A DNA stretch of 64,000 nucleotides. Source: Anaeramoeba ignava (taxonomy: Eukaryota > Metamonada > Anaeramoebidae). Made by a program: the position numbers and the translations under genes. The notes under the pieces are model-generated. The model saw only the letters and a list, made by a program, of their open reading frames with translations, searched no databases and was not told the origin of the DNA. The stretch covers positions 173,905 through 237,904 of the forward strand of contig JAPDFW010000100.1 in assembly GCA_028826165.1 (NCBI GenBank). The letters are read 5' to 3'. Shown piece after piece: positions 23,401 to 34,922 of the stretch (positions are counted from its first letter, which is position 1; every line of letters starts with the position of its first letter).

Positions 23401-26400
23401 GTTCAACAAGTAATTTAATAATTTCAAAATTCTTCTTTTGGCATGCAACACAAAGTGGTGTAAAATTCTAATAAAAAAAATTAAAAGAGAAAATTAATAA
23501 ATTTCTATAAATAAATAAGATTATCTATTAATTGTTTACATCCTTTTAAAAAAGAATAAATTATAATTTTCAAAATCAAAATCAAAATCAAAATCAAAAT
23601 CAAAATCAAAATCAAAAAAATATTATATTATATTATACTTCATTTCCATTTACTTTAGCTCCATATTCTAAAAGAAATTTTACAAGTTCTAATTTTTCTT
23701 CGTAACATGCAACATGTAAAGGTGTTTTTCCCTAATATTTAAATTAAATTTCAATAAATAATAATAATAATATTAATATTATTTTACACCCTAAAAAATA
23801 AAAATAAAAATAAAAATAAATATAAATATAAAAATAAATATAAAAATAAAGTTTGTTTTTTTGGAATTGAATTAAATTAATGATTCTTTTTCTTCAAAAA
23901 TAAAATCAATACAAAATTTTCATTAATATCTGATCCAGAATCAATTAAAAATTTAATCACTTCAATAGATTGAAATTTGCATGCTTTATGAAGGAAATTC
24001 AAAGGCTTAAATAAAAACAAACAAACAAGTTAATAAAAAAAATAATTAATTTTGAAAAAAAAAATACAAATCTCCTCTTTATAATTTTTTGATAAGAAAA
24101 AAAAAAGGTATAATAAAATGATTATTAAAATTTAACATTTCTAAAAATAAATAAATAAATAAATTTGTTATTACATAACCATCATCAGAACTTTTTAATT
24201 GTATTCCACTATCAATAATTTCTTTATAAATTTCTAAATTATTTGAATATTTAATCAAAATTCTTAAAGGTGTCCATATCTAAAATTGAAAAATAAATTT
24301 AATATTAAATTAAAAAATTTTACTTTTTATTTCAAAAAAAAGAAGAAGGAATTTTAAATTTACAAACTTTTTAAATTATTTCAAGATATTTTCAATTAAT
24401 TAGAATTAGAATTAGAATTAAAAGAAGAAGATTTAATCTCTTTTAATTTTCTTCAAAAAGAAAAATTTACTTTCTTTTATTATAATTATTATTAATAAAT
24501 TTCCAAAAATAAAAGAAAATAAAAGAAAATAAAAAAAAAGCTTTTTTATTATTACAGTTTCACTTTCAGGATCAGCTTGATACTTAATTAATAATCTAAC
24601 AAGTTCTAGATTATTTTGTTTACAAGCAAAATGTAAAGGTGTCATTTTCTATTTAAATTAAAAATTAAAAATTAAAAATTAAATGAAAAGATTCTGAAAA
24701 TTATTTAATATTTACAAACTAATTTTATATTTTATATTTTATCATTGAATTTTTTTAAATATTAAATAGGAAATGAAGTGAAAGATAAAAATTTATAATT
24801 TACATTCTAAAAAAAAAACGAAAACAAAATTTTTTTTTTAAAATTTTAAGTTGAAAAAAAATAATTTTTCTTATTTAAAATTTGTTTACATTTCCCCAAT
24901 TAATTGTTTTAATACATTCTGATTTTAACAATACTTCGATAATTTCCAAATTTTTATTCCTTTGGCAAGCTAATAATAATGGGAAAGTATTCTAAAAAAA
25001 ATTAAGAAGAATAAAAACTATTTAATAATTTTTTTTTCAAACTAAAATGATGAAAAAATTTGAAGAATTATATTTTACAGTCTAAAAACAAAATAAAACG
25101 AAACGAAATGAAATAAATAAATGATTTTTTTCTTCATCAATATTTTTACATTCTTTCAATAAGAAAATTAAGAAGATTAAAAAACTATAATTTGAATTAT
25201 AATTTTATAATTATACATCATTTATAAAAGGAACCATAAAATATTCTAAAATTTCTTTCATAACAGGAATTGATTGTTGAAATTCACATGCAACATGAAA
25301 AGGAGTTCTTCCCTAAAATTTTATTAAAAAAACAAAAGAATAATTTCAATAAATATAAATATATATATTATTATTAAAACTATTTTGGAATTTACTAACT
25401 ATAATTAATTCAAATTTAATTAATAAAACAAAGGAAACGAAGAATTTTAATTGATTTCAAACATTCTAAATAAAAAATATATAAAAGGATTATTAGTTAT
25501 CTAAATTAAAACAATTGTTTTATTTTATTTTAAATACATTTTTTGATTGTCTTTTTGCATGATTTTTTGATAAAATTTGAATAACTTTTGGATCTTTTGT
25601 AAATGCACAAGCAAAATGAGTTGGAGTCCATTTCTATAATAAATATCATTAAGAAAGAAAAGAAAAGATGAATAAAAATCATTTCCAAATTTTATTTTGA
25701 AAGATTATTTATTTACAAACTATTTTTTTTTCAAATTTATTAATTAAAATAATAAATTTGAAAATAATAAAAATCAACATTCTAAGAAAATATTATAAAT
25801 ATAAATATAAAATAAAACAATTTAAATTTGTTTTTTTTTAACTGTTTTAGCTCTAATATCTGCACCAAACTTTAATAGTAAATCAACAATTTCTGAATCA
25901 CATTTTTTACAAGCAAAATGAAGAGGTGTCCAATTCTAAATAAAATTAAAATTAAAATTAAAATTAAAAATAAATTTAAAAATAAAACAATTTTTTACCA
26001 ACTTTTATATTTAAAATTTATATTTAAAATTTATATTTAAAATTTATATTAATATTTAAATTTATATTTAAAAATAACTTTACATCCTTTTTTTTATATT
26101 AATTTTTTTTTTTCGAAATTTTTTTATTAAAAAAAAATGACATAATTTTAAAAAGAAAGAAAAAAGTTAAAAAATAAAAAAAATTTCTTTGTTTACAGTT
26201 TTAAGTTTAATATCAGCTCCTTTTTCTATTAATAAATTAATAACTTCTGGTTTAGAATTTTTAAAACAAGCAAAATGTAACCAAGACCAATTCTATTTAT
26301 TTTTATTAAATAATGAAAATTAATAAATAAAATCATTTTTAAATTTTTTTTTTTCATTTAATTTTTACATGTTTTTTTGAAGGGAAAAATTGATTCACAT

Positions 26401-26479
26401 CAATATTTTCAATTTTAGTTTTTAATCCTTGAATATCATTATTTTTAATTAATTGTTTAACTTCTTGAATTTCATTCAT
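19014..26479 (-). CDS. Ankyrin(21)-BTB protein built from tiny exons
   Basis: ATG at 26479. First exon 26369-26479, then 21 ankyrin exons: 26197-26292, 25843-25935, 25538-25633, 25217-25312, 24890-24991, 24556-24648, 24175-24279, 23913-24005, 23639-23731, 23375-23467, 23125-23217, 22828-22920, 22585-22677, 22335-22427, 22028-22120, 21683-21778, 21372-21467, 21100-21198, 20789-20884, 20440-20532, 20082-20174; last exon 19014-20003. All junctions are phase 0. With the microexons listed separately the product is about 1073 aa. The last exon carries a BTB/POZ-like region (DFTIIVDEKPIKAHKFVL, FKSMF, VEFFYTDEI) and an Arg/Gly/Tyr-rich tail with repeated RGRGYR. Ankyrin-BTB proteins are often scaffolds or Cullin-3 adaptors; an RG-rich tail can bind RNA. 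Both roles are inferred. No homologue-specific name can be assigned. Confidence 0.82.
20256..26086 (-). other. Thirty-two microexons (29 of 3 nt, 3 of 12 nt) inside the ankyrin-BTB gene
   Basis: Three-nt exons, each preceded by AG and followed by GT on the minus strand: 26084-26086, 25999-26001, 25779-25781, 25717-25719, 25463-25465, 25396-25398, 25150-25152, 25079-25081, 24804-24806, 24716-24718, 24471-24473, 24364-24366, 23788-23790, 23540-23542, 23058-23060, 22985-22987, 22749-22751, 22274-22276, 22189-22191, 21944-21946, 21858-21860, 21620-21622, 21536-21538, 21019-21021, 20952-20954, 20661-20663, 20590-20592, 20337-20339, 20256-20258. Twelve-nt exons: 23285-23296, 22495-22506, 21271-21282. 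Typical context is TTTTAG-NNN-GTAAAT. They encode residues such as AAT Asn, ACT Thr, TTT Phe, TAT Tyr and GAT Asp. Inserted, they complete the D-x-x-G loop of the ankyrin repeat. Splicing is inferred from sequence only. Confidence 0.72.
22265..23740 (-). repeat. Tandem duplication of a three-ankyrin-exon block
   Basis: The block holding exons 22335-22427, 22585-22677 and 22828-22920 and their introns is repeated nearly identically at 23125-23217, 23375-23467 and 23639-23731. Identity extends through the introns, including the 12-nt microexon ATTGAAAATATT and the TAT and GAT microexons. This recent duplication shows that exons, introns and microexons are copied as one unit. Confidence 0.9.
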
Positions 26480-27519
26480 TATAATTTTAATAAAAAAATG
26501 AAAAATGAAAAAATTAAAAAATTAAAAAAATTATTATTTAAAAAAAAAAGTGAAATTGAATAAAGAAAAAGTATTTATTATTTTTTTTTTGTTTTATTTT
26601 CCTTTTAAATTTTAATTTTACTTCAAATTTGTTTTTAAATTCTGTTTAAATTTCTTTTCTTTTTTTTTAAAAAAAAAAAACACAATCCAAAAAAAAAAAG
26701 ATTATTTTTGATTTCAATTTTTGGATTTGATTTTTGATTTCAATTTAATTTGATTTCAATTTAATTTTTGGATTTGATTTCAATTTGATTTTTGATTTGA
26801 TTTCAATTTAATTTTTGGATTTGATTTTTGATTTTTGATTTTTGGATTTGATTTCAATTTAATTTGATTTAATTTTTGGATTTGATTTTGATTTGATTTC
26901 AATTTAATTTTTGATTTGATTTTTGATTTTTGATTTTTGGATTTGATTTCAATTTAATTTGATTTAATTTGATTTTTTGATTTGATTTGATTTTTGGATT
27001 TGATTTTTGATTTGATTTTTGATTTGATTTTTGATTTTTGATTTTTGATTTTTAATTTGATTTGATTTCAATTTGATTTCAATTTAATTTGATTTAATTT
27101 TTGGATTTAATTTCAATTTAATTTGATTTAATTTGATTTGATTTCAATTTGATTTCAATTTGATTTCAATTTAATTTGATTTTTGATTTGATTTCAATTT
27201 GATTTCAATTTAATTTGATTTGATTTTTGATTTTTAATTTGATTTGATTTTTGGTTTGATTTGATTTCAATTTAATTTTTAATTTGATTTCAATTTAATT
27301 TGATTTGATTTTTAATTTGATTTCAATTTAATTTCAATTTAATTTGATTTAATTTGATTTTTCATTTCAATTTAATTTGATTTTTGATTTAATTTAATTT
27401 AATTTAATTTGATTTTAATTTGATTTAATTTAATTTGATTTAATTTAATTTGATTTTAAATTTCATTTTTGATTTGATTTTAAATTTCATTTTTGATTTG
27501 ATTTCAAATTTGTTTGATT
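26480..27519. repeat. Intergenic simple repeat GATTTGATTTCAATTTAATTT
   Basis: 26480-26700 is A/T-rich with ATGAAAAA promoter-like repeats next to the ankyrin-BTB start. 26700-27500 is an irregular repeat of TTTGATTT, TTCAATTTAATTT and TTTTTGGATTTG words. No reading frame or RNA gene is seen. It lies between the NRPS-like stop codon and the ankyrin-BTB promoter. Confidence 0.85.
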
Positions 27520-30500
27520 TCACTTCCTAAAAAATTTTGAACGTTCTTTATCTTTATCTTTATCTTTTTCTTTTTCCTTAGATTTCTCATTTTTCATTTG
27601 TTCAAGAACATCGGAAATAAGTTTAACCCAATCATTAGTAACTTCTTTTGAATCTGAATAAACCAAATAATCACGATATTCGACTGTAATTTTAAAACAA
27701 TTTTTCTTTTTATGATTGGGAAGAAATTCAATAGATCCATCTTTAAGAGGGATAACACCACAAAGATGTGTAGATTTCTTTGATTTAAAATAATACAAGC
27801 ATTGATCATTTTTCAAAACAAACCATCTTTTTCTCCAACCGCTTTTGAGTCCAGTTCCACCGTGTTTTCTTAAAAATCCAGATTTGAGAACTTTTTGAGG
27901 ATCAAACACTGTGTCTGGAAGGAATTTTTTCTCTGCAGGTTGGGTTTGTTTTACTGTTTCTGCCTGAATCAAATCCTTCAAAAAATCGTTTAAATTCAAT
28001 GAAATATTTTCATTAATTGAAATCAAAGTATTTATGAATAGTTTAAGTAAATATGGCGGCATATCTGCCTCGAAACGATGCTTATCAAAAATGAGCCTGA
28101 TCAAAATTTCGTTTGCAGTATCGTCGCAATAGACAACCAGAAGCAACGGATATCTGAGGGATTCATGGATGGAGATTTTCTGGAAAGTGAGTCTCGCTTT
28201 TTCGGTATTAATTTGGAAAATGTAGTTATTTTCACCGACATCGCGGATTGGGATGATAAGATCATTGGGGTATTTTTCAACAAGAAGAACACCGCCATCA
28301 AAGAGATCCTGGGTTTCATGGAGTCCGCACCACTTGCGGATCTGGGATACTGTTGTGTTTGAAAAGTAAGCAGTTTTAGAAAGTCCAAGTTGGATTTGCT
28401 CAATGTGATTTAAAACGCTTTGTTCCTTAACTAACGCGACTCTGAAAGGTAGAACGCGCGAATAATACCCAATCATCTGCTCTATTCCTGGACCCAATAT
28501 TGGAGGCCGTCCGGTAATATATGTTCCGAAACATACATTTGAGAATTTGGAATGAAGAGCAAGTGCAATTGCCCATGAAAAGTGGAAAATGGAAGATAAA
28601 GTGAATTGATTTGATTTTCCGATTTCCTTGAGTTTCTCGAATTTTGAGGCGTCAATTCGCATTGAAATCTCATGGAAAGGTGTTGCATTTAAATGGAATT
28701 GGCCTGTGATTTCACGTGATTCTGTCTCAATTTCTGTGTTGTCTTCAATCATTTCGCCTTTGTCGCCAAAAGGAGTTGTTCTTTTCTTTGTGATTGGAAT
28801 TGAAAAATCAACATCGCCAAAAATATGCTTGAAAAAACGCTTTGCCTCAACGATCTTTGTTGAGTGTTCCCATTCGAGATATTTGAGATACATCAACGAG
28901 GGATTTTTTATGAGATTTATAGGGAAAGAAGGGCGATTTTGTTTCAAAATAGGGTCTTCTTTTTCTGAATGGATAAAATCGCTTTCGGACTCATTTTTAT
29001 ATTCAGAATCTTTCTCAGTATTTCTTGAAAGATCGCCATCCGAAATGGAATCGTTGTTGAATATTGATTGGACATAGTCCTTTGAGGTGATGATATTTGT
29101 TGGCATCGGGACACTTGATTTCCCACCGACTACCAACGCAGTGTATAAGGTGAATGTTTCTTTGATAATAACGGGAAGAGACCAGAAATCGAACATAAAC
29201 GGCTCAAAAGAAAAGATCAAGAGATGTTCTCCTCGACCGTCGACAATAACATGTATAAATCTATAAAGCGGCGGAGAGGCAAAACGGAATGTTTTTTGGC
29301 GATCATCCTTCAGAAGTGATGCTTTCAAATTGAATCTCTGTGTCGCATCGTACTTCTCCCAGCTGATCTCCTTCCAGTTGAGTTCCACAGACTTTCGTGT
29401 GATTTGTAATATGGTGAAGTTATCCTCGTCGTCGTCGTCGTCGTCGGACGGATTGCGAATGAAATACGAGCGCATGATTGGATGTCTTGCAATCATGATT
29501 TCAAGAGCTTTTTTGAAAATCTCAGTGTGAAATTTTCGCGAATGAAAGGAAAGTATGAGTTGTTTGCAGAAATGCTGTTTGACAATCTGGTTTTTTCTGT
29601 GGAAAAACTGGACAATTTCGTGTTGTCCGCGAACAGGAAAAATAACGTCTTCAATTTTGTCATCTTCGGAAAGAATGGCTTGAATTATTGATGTTTTTGA
29701 AGTCAACGAAAACGGGAAATTAATGATTGAATTGAGTTCTTCCTGTTTGAGGAATTCCTTGTACATTTTTGATAGGATTTTCAAGCTGTTTGTGGCCAAA
29801 GAGCGGATATCTTGGGGATTGTTTGTTTTGTGGTTGAAGAGAAATTTAAAATGCAATGCGCCTTTGTGGATGTAAGTGATGATGTTAATTAAATAACTTC
29901 TTGTTTGTTGTTGAGGATAGAAACTTCCGAAAACGGAGTTGTCAACCACAGGCCAATGCTGGACCTCTCCCAATGAGAAGTCGGGCATGTCGATGTCGCC
30001 AAGAAATGTGAAGCTGATTTCGGACTTTTTCAGAGACTCGAGAACCGTTTTGAAATCATTGGGAATCTGTGCGAGGAGTTGGTCGATATCCGATATGTCT
30101 CTTTTTTCAGTGGTTGTTCCTGAAATATTGAAGAAGGAATTAAACGAGTCTTTGTCGTCCTGTTTTGACTTTGTTCGTGTTGGTTGCGTTTTGTTTTGCT
30201 TGGTCTGTCCCTTTATGGGTTCGTTTGCTTGGTTGGTAGACTCGATGGCGTTCGCCTTTTCTTTTTCTACAATTAAATTTTCAACGAATCCAGTGTAAAG
30301 TAAGGAATTTAATTGGTTCAAGAATTTGCGTGATTCGTAAACTTGCTGTTTGACAACCATAAGTGCCTTTTTCTTGTCGGAATTGACTCCTGGAGCTGTA
30401 AAAGAGAGGAGAACAGGGACAAGTAATTCTTGCCAACCCAAGATTTTTGAGTAATTGTAATTGAAAATGGAGGAATTTGTTTTGCGTTGGGAAACAAAAA

Positions 30501-33500
30501 GATGGAAGAATTGGTGGACAGAACCTGTCCATTTGTTCAGAGCAAGGGAAATTGCAGTGAGAATAATTGCAATCAATTCGTCGGGTTGATTCCGGCATAT
30601 TCGACTGAATAAATCAGACGTTATTTTGGAATTGACAGCAAGAACAAGACTGGACTTGTATTCTTGCAGATTTGCGATCCATTGCTGGCCTTCTCTTGGG
30701 AGATACTTAACCGTATTCTGATCGGATACTTTCTTTGCGATTTTTTCCCAAAAGGAGTAGCCTTCTTTTGAGGGTTCTTCGGAAAATTGTTCCGAAATCC
30801 AGTTGAAATGAGGCATCAATTTACTGGTTAATTTCGCTTGAGTTGGATTTGTCATGAATTGATGATACGCGTCGTCTAGATCGTTGGAAAATAGTCTCAT
30901 TGATTCGAGATCAGCGATGAGACGGTGTGAAGAGATGACGAGATAACGTTGATCATCGAGATCTTTAAATGCAACAAAACGGATAAGTGGACCGTTAGTG
31001 ATGTCAAGACTTTTCTGTAATTGTGAGCACATTTGTGACATTGTTGGCGTATTTGGTGTCACTTCAACATACGCAAATGAAAGCTTGATTTCCGCGTTGA
31101 TCTTCATTTTGCGTTTCAGTTTTGTTTCCAAAAAACACATCTTCATTGCTTCGTGATGATCGTAAATCAAATTCAATGATTTCTCAACAATTGGGATCAT
31201 CACATCCTTTTTCAGTCGGATAACAGTCATTATATTATACTGGTTCGGTTGGAAAAAATTCTGTTCGAAAAACCAAGATTGAACTGGCGAAAGTGGACCT
31301 TCATTTTCTTCAAAAAAATCAACGGATTCATTTCTTTTTAAATCTTGAAAGGAATTAATTGCAAAATCTGCAATGTTGAATTTGTTTTTGAGAACAAACG
31401 CCGCAAGATCCGAGATGATCGGATACTGGAAAAGAGCTTGATAAGTGAATTTAACGCCGGCCCTGATCGCCTTGGAAACGATTCTCATTGCGTCTATGGA
31501 ATTGCCACCGAGAACAAAAAAATTATCATTAATGCTAACTCGTTCGTATTTTAAAACAGACGCATAAGTTTGGCACAGAAACTCTTCAACCTCATTAGTA
31601 GGTCTCACCAATGCGCGTTCAGAGTTTTTTCGATCGCCCTTCTGAGCGTCTCTTGTTGTGTGTATTTTGAGTCGATCAATCTTGCCGTCGTTGTTTGTTG
31701 GGAAGCTGTCAACAATTGAGAACGAATCGGGAATCCAACTTGGCGGCAAATGCTCCTTCATAAAAGTCGACAACTCTGTCGATGATGGCGGCACTTCAGT
31801 ATTGGGAGAGATGCACGCAATCATCCGCCGCAGAGACTGTTGTTGTGGATCCCTGATAACGGCAATAACCTCGGAAACTTTTGGATGATTTTGAAGGATG
31901 TTTTCCACACCCCATACATTTACTCGCTCATCCTGATTATATAATGAGTTGATTTCCTTTTCTTGATATCCCAGATGCTCGAGCTCGCCTGAGCTCAAAA
32001 TACATCCTGTTTCTCCCGTTCTGAACATGAGTCCGCCAGAAGGTGAATCCACAAAAAGTAAATCTGTCATTTCTTCATTTTCATAATAACCGCTACACAT
32101 TGATTCCCCACAAACAAACAGTATCCCTTTAACGCCAGGTGGAACTGGTCTGTAATACTCGTCAAGAATAAATATTTCTGTGTCTGCAAATGATTTTCCT
32201 ATAGGTCCTGCGTTTGTTGTGCTTTTTCTCACTGATTGAAGTAATCCATTTTTTTTGATTTCTGAATCGTATAATTTTACTACTGAAATTATTGATGAAT
32301 TTTCTGGGATTCCATAACAATAGATTAATTCTTTCGGTTTCTTTTCCAGCCGCATAAATTCTTCCAATAATTCGAAATCAATTGGATCTCCATAAACAAT
32401 TACTTGCTCAAATTCCTCAAATGGCCATTTTAATTCTTGTTCTGAATTTTCCAATTTTTCATTTTCATTTTTAACTTGATTTTGATTTTTAATTTGATTT
32501 TGATTTTCATTTTGATTTTTAATTTGATTTTGATTTTCATTTTCATTTTTAATTTGATTTTCATTTTCATTTTCATTTTCATTTTTAATTTGATTTTGAT
32601 TTTCATTTTGATTTTGATTTTGATCATTAAAATCCTCTTCAAAAAACTCAAAATCAACCGAACTATCCGAAGATTCATCATTTTTATCAATTTTTTGATT
32701 TTGATTTTGTTGTTTCTTTTTGGGAATTTCCTTTTGTTTTTCTTTTTCTTTTTCTTTTTGTTTTTCCTTTTGTTTTTCTTTTTCCTTCTCAATTTCATTG
32801 AAATTTTCTGCTTCATTAATTAACGCCTCAATTTGTGGGATATTATAAAGCTCCTTACTCAATATTCTCCTGAACGAAAACGTTGTCAGAATAATGACTT
32901 TTGTTGCGAGAAATTTTGTAATGATTGGGAAATTATTGCTAAGTACAAATTTTTTGGATGTGATTGCAAGCTTTCCTCCATTTAAAAGTGTACCCCACAT
33001 TTCAATAATGGCTCTTTCCGAAGAGAGTGGAGAATAATGCGCAATAGAACTGGTCATTCTAAAGTGCTCATAACAAGCAAGAGATTTATTGATAATATTT
33101 GAGTGAGTTATTTGTATTCCGAGCGGTTTTCCTTCATCAGAAAATGTCACTAAAATGCATGCATTATCTTCAGCTTTGATCGCGTTAATGTTTGTGGATA
33201 ATTGCTGTGGTTTGTCATTGCTGTCTTTGTGTATATTATCTATAGTGTCCTCGCTTAAACACATGATTTTCAAAGAATCATCACCAAGAATTTGCGGAAT
33301 TCCAGCAAAAATATCTTGTGTTTTTTGGTCTGTGAACAGTAAATTAATACCAAATTGCTTGATTAATTTGCTATTCAGTTTGTTACTAAATCGCGGATCA
33401 AGGGGAACATAAACACAACCTAAATAATCATTGGAAAATCCAAAAAAAAAATTTTTTTGATTAAAATATTTTTTGATTTAAAAATAATTTTTTTTGATTT

Positions 33501-34755
33501 TTCTCTTTTACCAAGTTTGATAATTGCGAGAATGGTAATTGTAGATGGTATGGAACAAAGCATTGATATTCCAATAAGCGATCCAGACTTGACATTCAGC
33601 TCCTCTTTCATGTATTTTGCAAAGGAATTGGATTTCATATCGAGAGATTCGTAAGTCATTTTTTTAGTTAAAGTTCGAATTGCAATTGCGGTTTTTTTGG
33701 ATTCAACAATTTTCGCGAAGAATTGGATAATATTTTTCTTGCCCAATTTCTGTTGTTTGGGAATATTTGAGAACTGAAAATTTTTGTTCCACTTTTGAAT
33801 AATTTTTTGGTTTTCAAAACGAGTTAAAAGAGGAAAAGAATGAAGTGAAATATCCTCTTTAGAAGACACCAATTTATCAAGAATGGTTGTAAAATGGGAA
33901 GTGAAAAGGGAGATGAAAGAATCGCGAAAACGCGCGGTATTGAAAACTATTCTGTTGTGGAACATAATCTTAGTCTCAATGTCTGATTTCTCGGAATATT
34001 CTTCATCAACTATTAAAATAATTAAATCAAATACTTCAAGTGCTTTGTATTCATATTTTTTTTTCACTCCATTCTTTTCAGGTTTGTTGTTTTCGTTTGT
34101 GTTTTCTTGCTCAGAATTCTCGGCGTTTTCTTGATCAACTGATTCAAAAGATTGATCCAGAACATATTTTGAGTTTTCAAAATTTTCAATTATATTCGAT
34201 GAATCAAAAATAAATAAAATTCGAGTTGGATTTTTCTTGTTGAAATTTTCAAGCAATTTCGAATATAAAGTATCTTTGTATTGCTTGATTTCTTGAATTT
34301 TTTCTGACACATTTTGCAAATATTCTTGAAATGTTTCAAATTCAGAAATATTTGAGTTAAAAAATACTGGATTTATTGGTGATTTTCTTTCTTTCTTCAT
34401 TTCCCTCAATTTTGTCTATCATAATTGCTAGTGAAATGTTATCTGTTGCTACAAAATGAGAAAGAAGAAAAGTGAATGAACTTATAAAAAAATCAAAGTG
34501 TGAAAATTTTGGAAAACATTTCGATATTAAATTGTATTTTTGAAATAGAAAACAATATGAAGAAATGAATGATATTGCGTTTTTTTCATTTTTCTCGTTT
34601 CCATAAAATGATAATTCTTGTATTTTTTTAATTTCTTCATTCCAGAAAATTGTACTTTTTAATTTTAAAAAAAAAATTTTATAATTAAAATTTTAAAAAA
34701 AATTTTTTTTTGCTTTTTTTTAGTTTTGAATTTTCAATTTTTTAACTTACTCCAT
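27520..34755 (-). CDS. NRPS-like protein (partial C, A, T, C, C-like) with C-terminal PH domain
   Basis: Exon 1 is five nucleotides (34751-34755, ATGGA before GTAAGT), exon 2 is 33512-34654, exon 3 is 27520-33419; with one base removed near 34384 the product is about 2348 aa. Order: C-terminal half of a condensation domain; adenylation domain with core A3 reduced to TFSDEGKPLG (33.1 kb), RTGE, a LPPSWIPDSF motif and the A10 Lys in NNDGKIDR; a carrier protein with the phosphopantetheine Ser in LGGNSI (Ser codon at 31498); a condensation domain whose HHxxxDG reads HRLIADL (30.9 kb); a second condensation-like domain reading EPFMFDF (29.2 kb) with IGYYSRVLPFRV; and a PH domain (27.6-27.9 kb: SGFLRKHGG, WRKRWFVL, W near the end). 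Exon 3 is visibly richer in G+C than its surroundings. The condensation motifs lack the catalytic His, so ordinary peptide synthesis is doubtful. Confidence 0.82.
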
Positions 34756-34922
34756 TTTATTTTTAATAAAGATAAAAATATAAAAAAAAAAAGAAGAAAA
34801 GAAATTAAATTAAAAGAAAAAAAGATTAAAAAAGAAAAAAATGAAAAAATTTTTTATTTTTTTTTTCTCCTTTTTTATTTTTTCATTTTTTTTCTTTTTC
34901 TTTTTAAAAAAAATTTTTTCAA
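34756..34922. promoter_or_regulatory. Divergent promoter region NRPS-like/Rab
   Basis: 167 bp separate two divergent ATGs. The centre carries ATGAAAAAATT and TTTTTTCATTTTTTTT in opposite orientation, the same element seen before the other genes. No TATA-like or other motif stands out. Confidence 0.5.

Noticed and set aside
24006-24174. Possible 4-nt (24110 region) or 9-nt (24066 region) microexon between two ankyrin exons
   Set aside because: The 4-nt one would break the frame, the donor GTTAAA is weak, and the flanking exons already give D-D-G-Y then P-L without it.
28078-30298. Plus-strand frames opposite the NRPS-like exon
   Set aside because: Shadow frames of a long, higher-G+C coding exon; no homology-like text.
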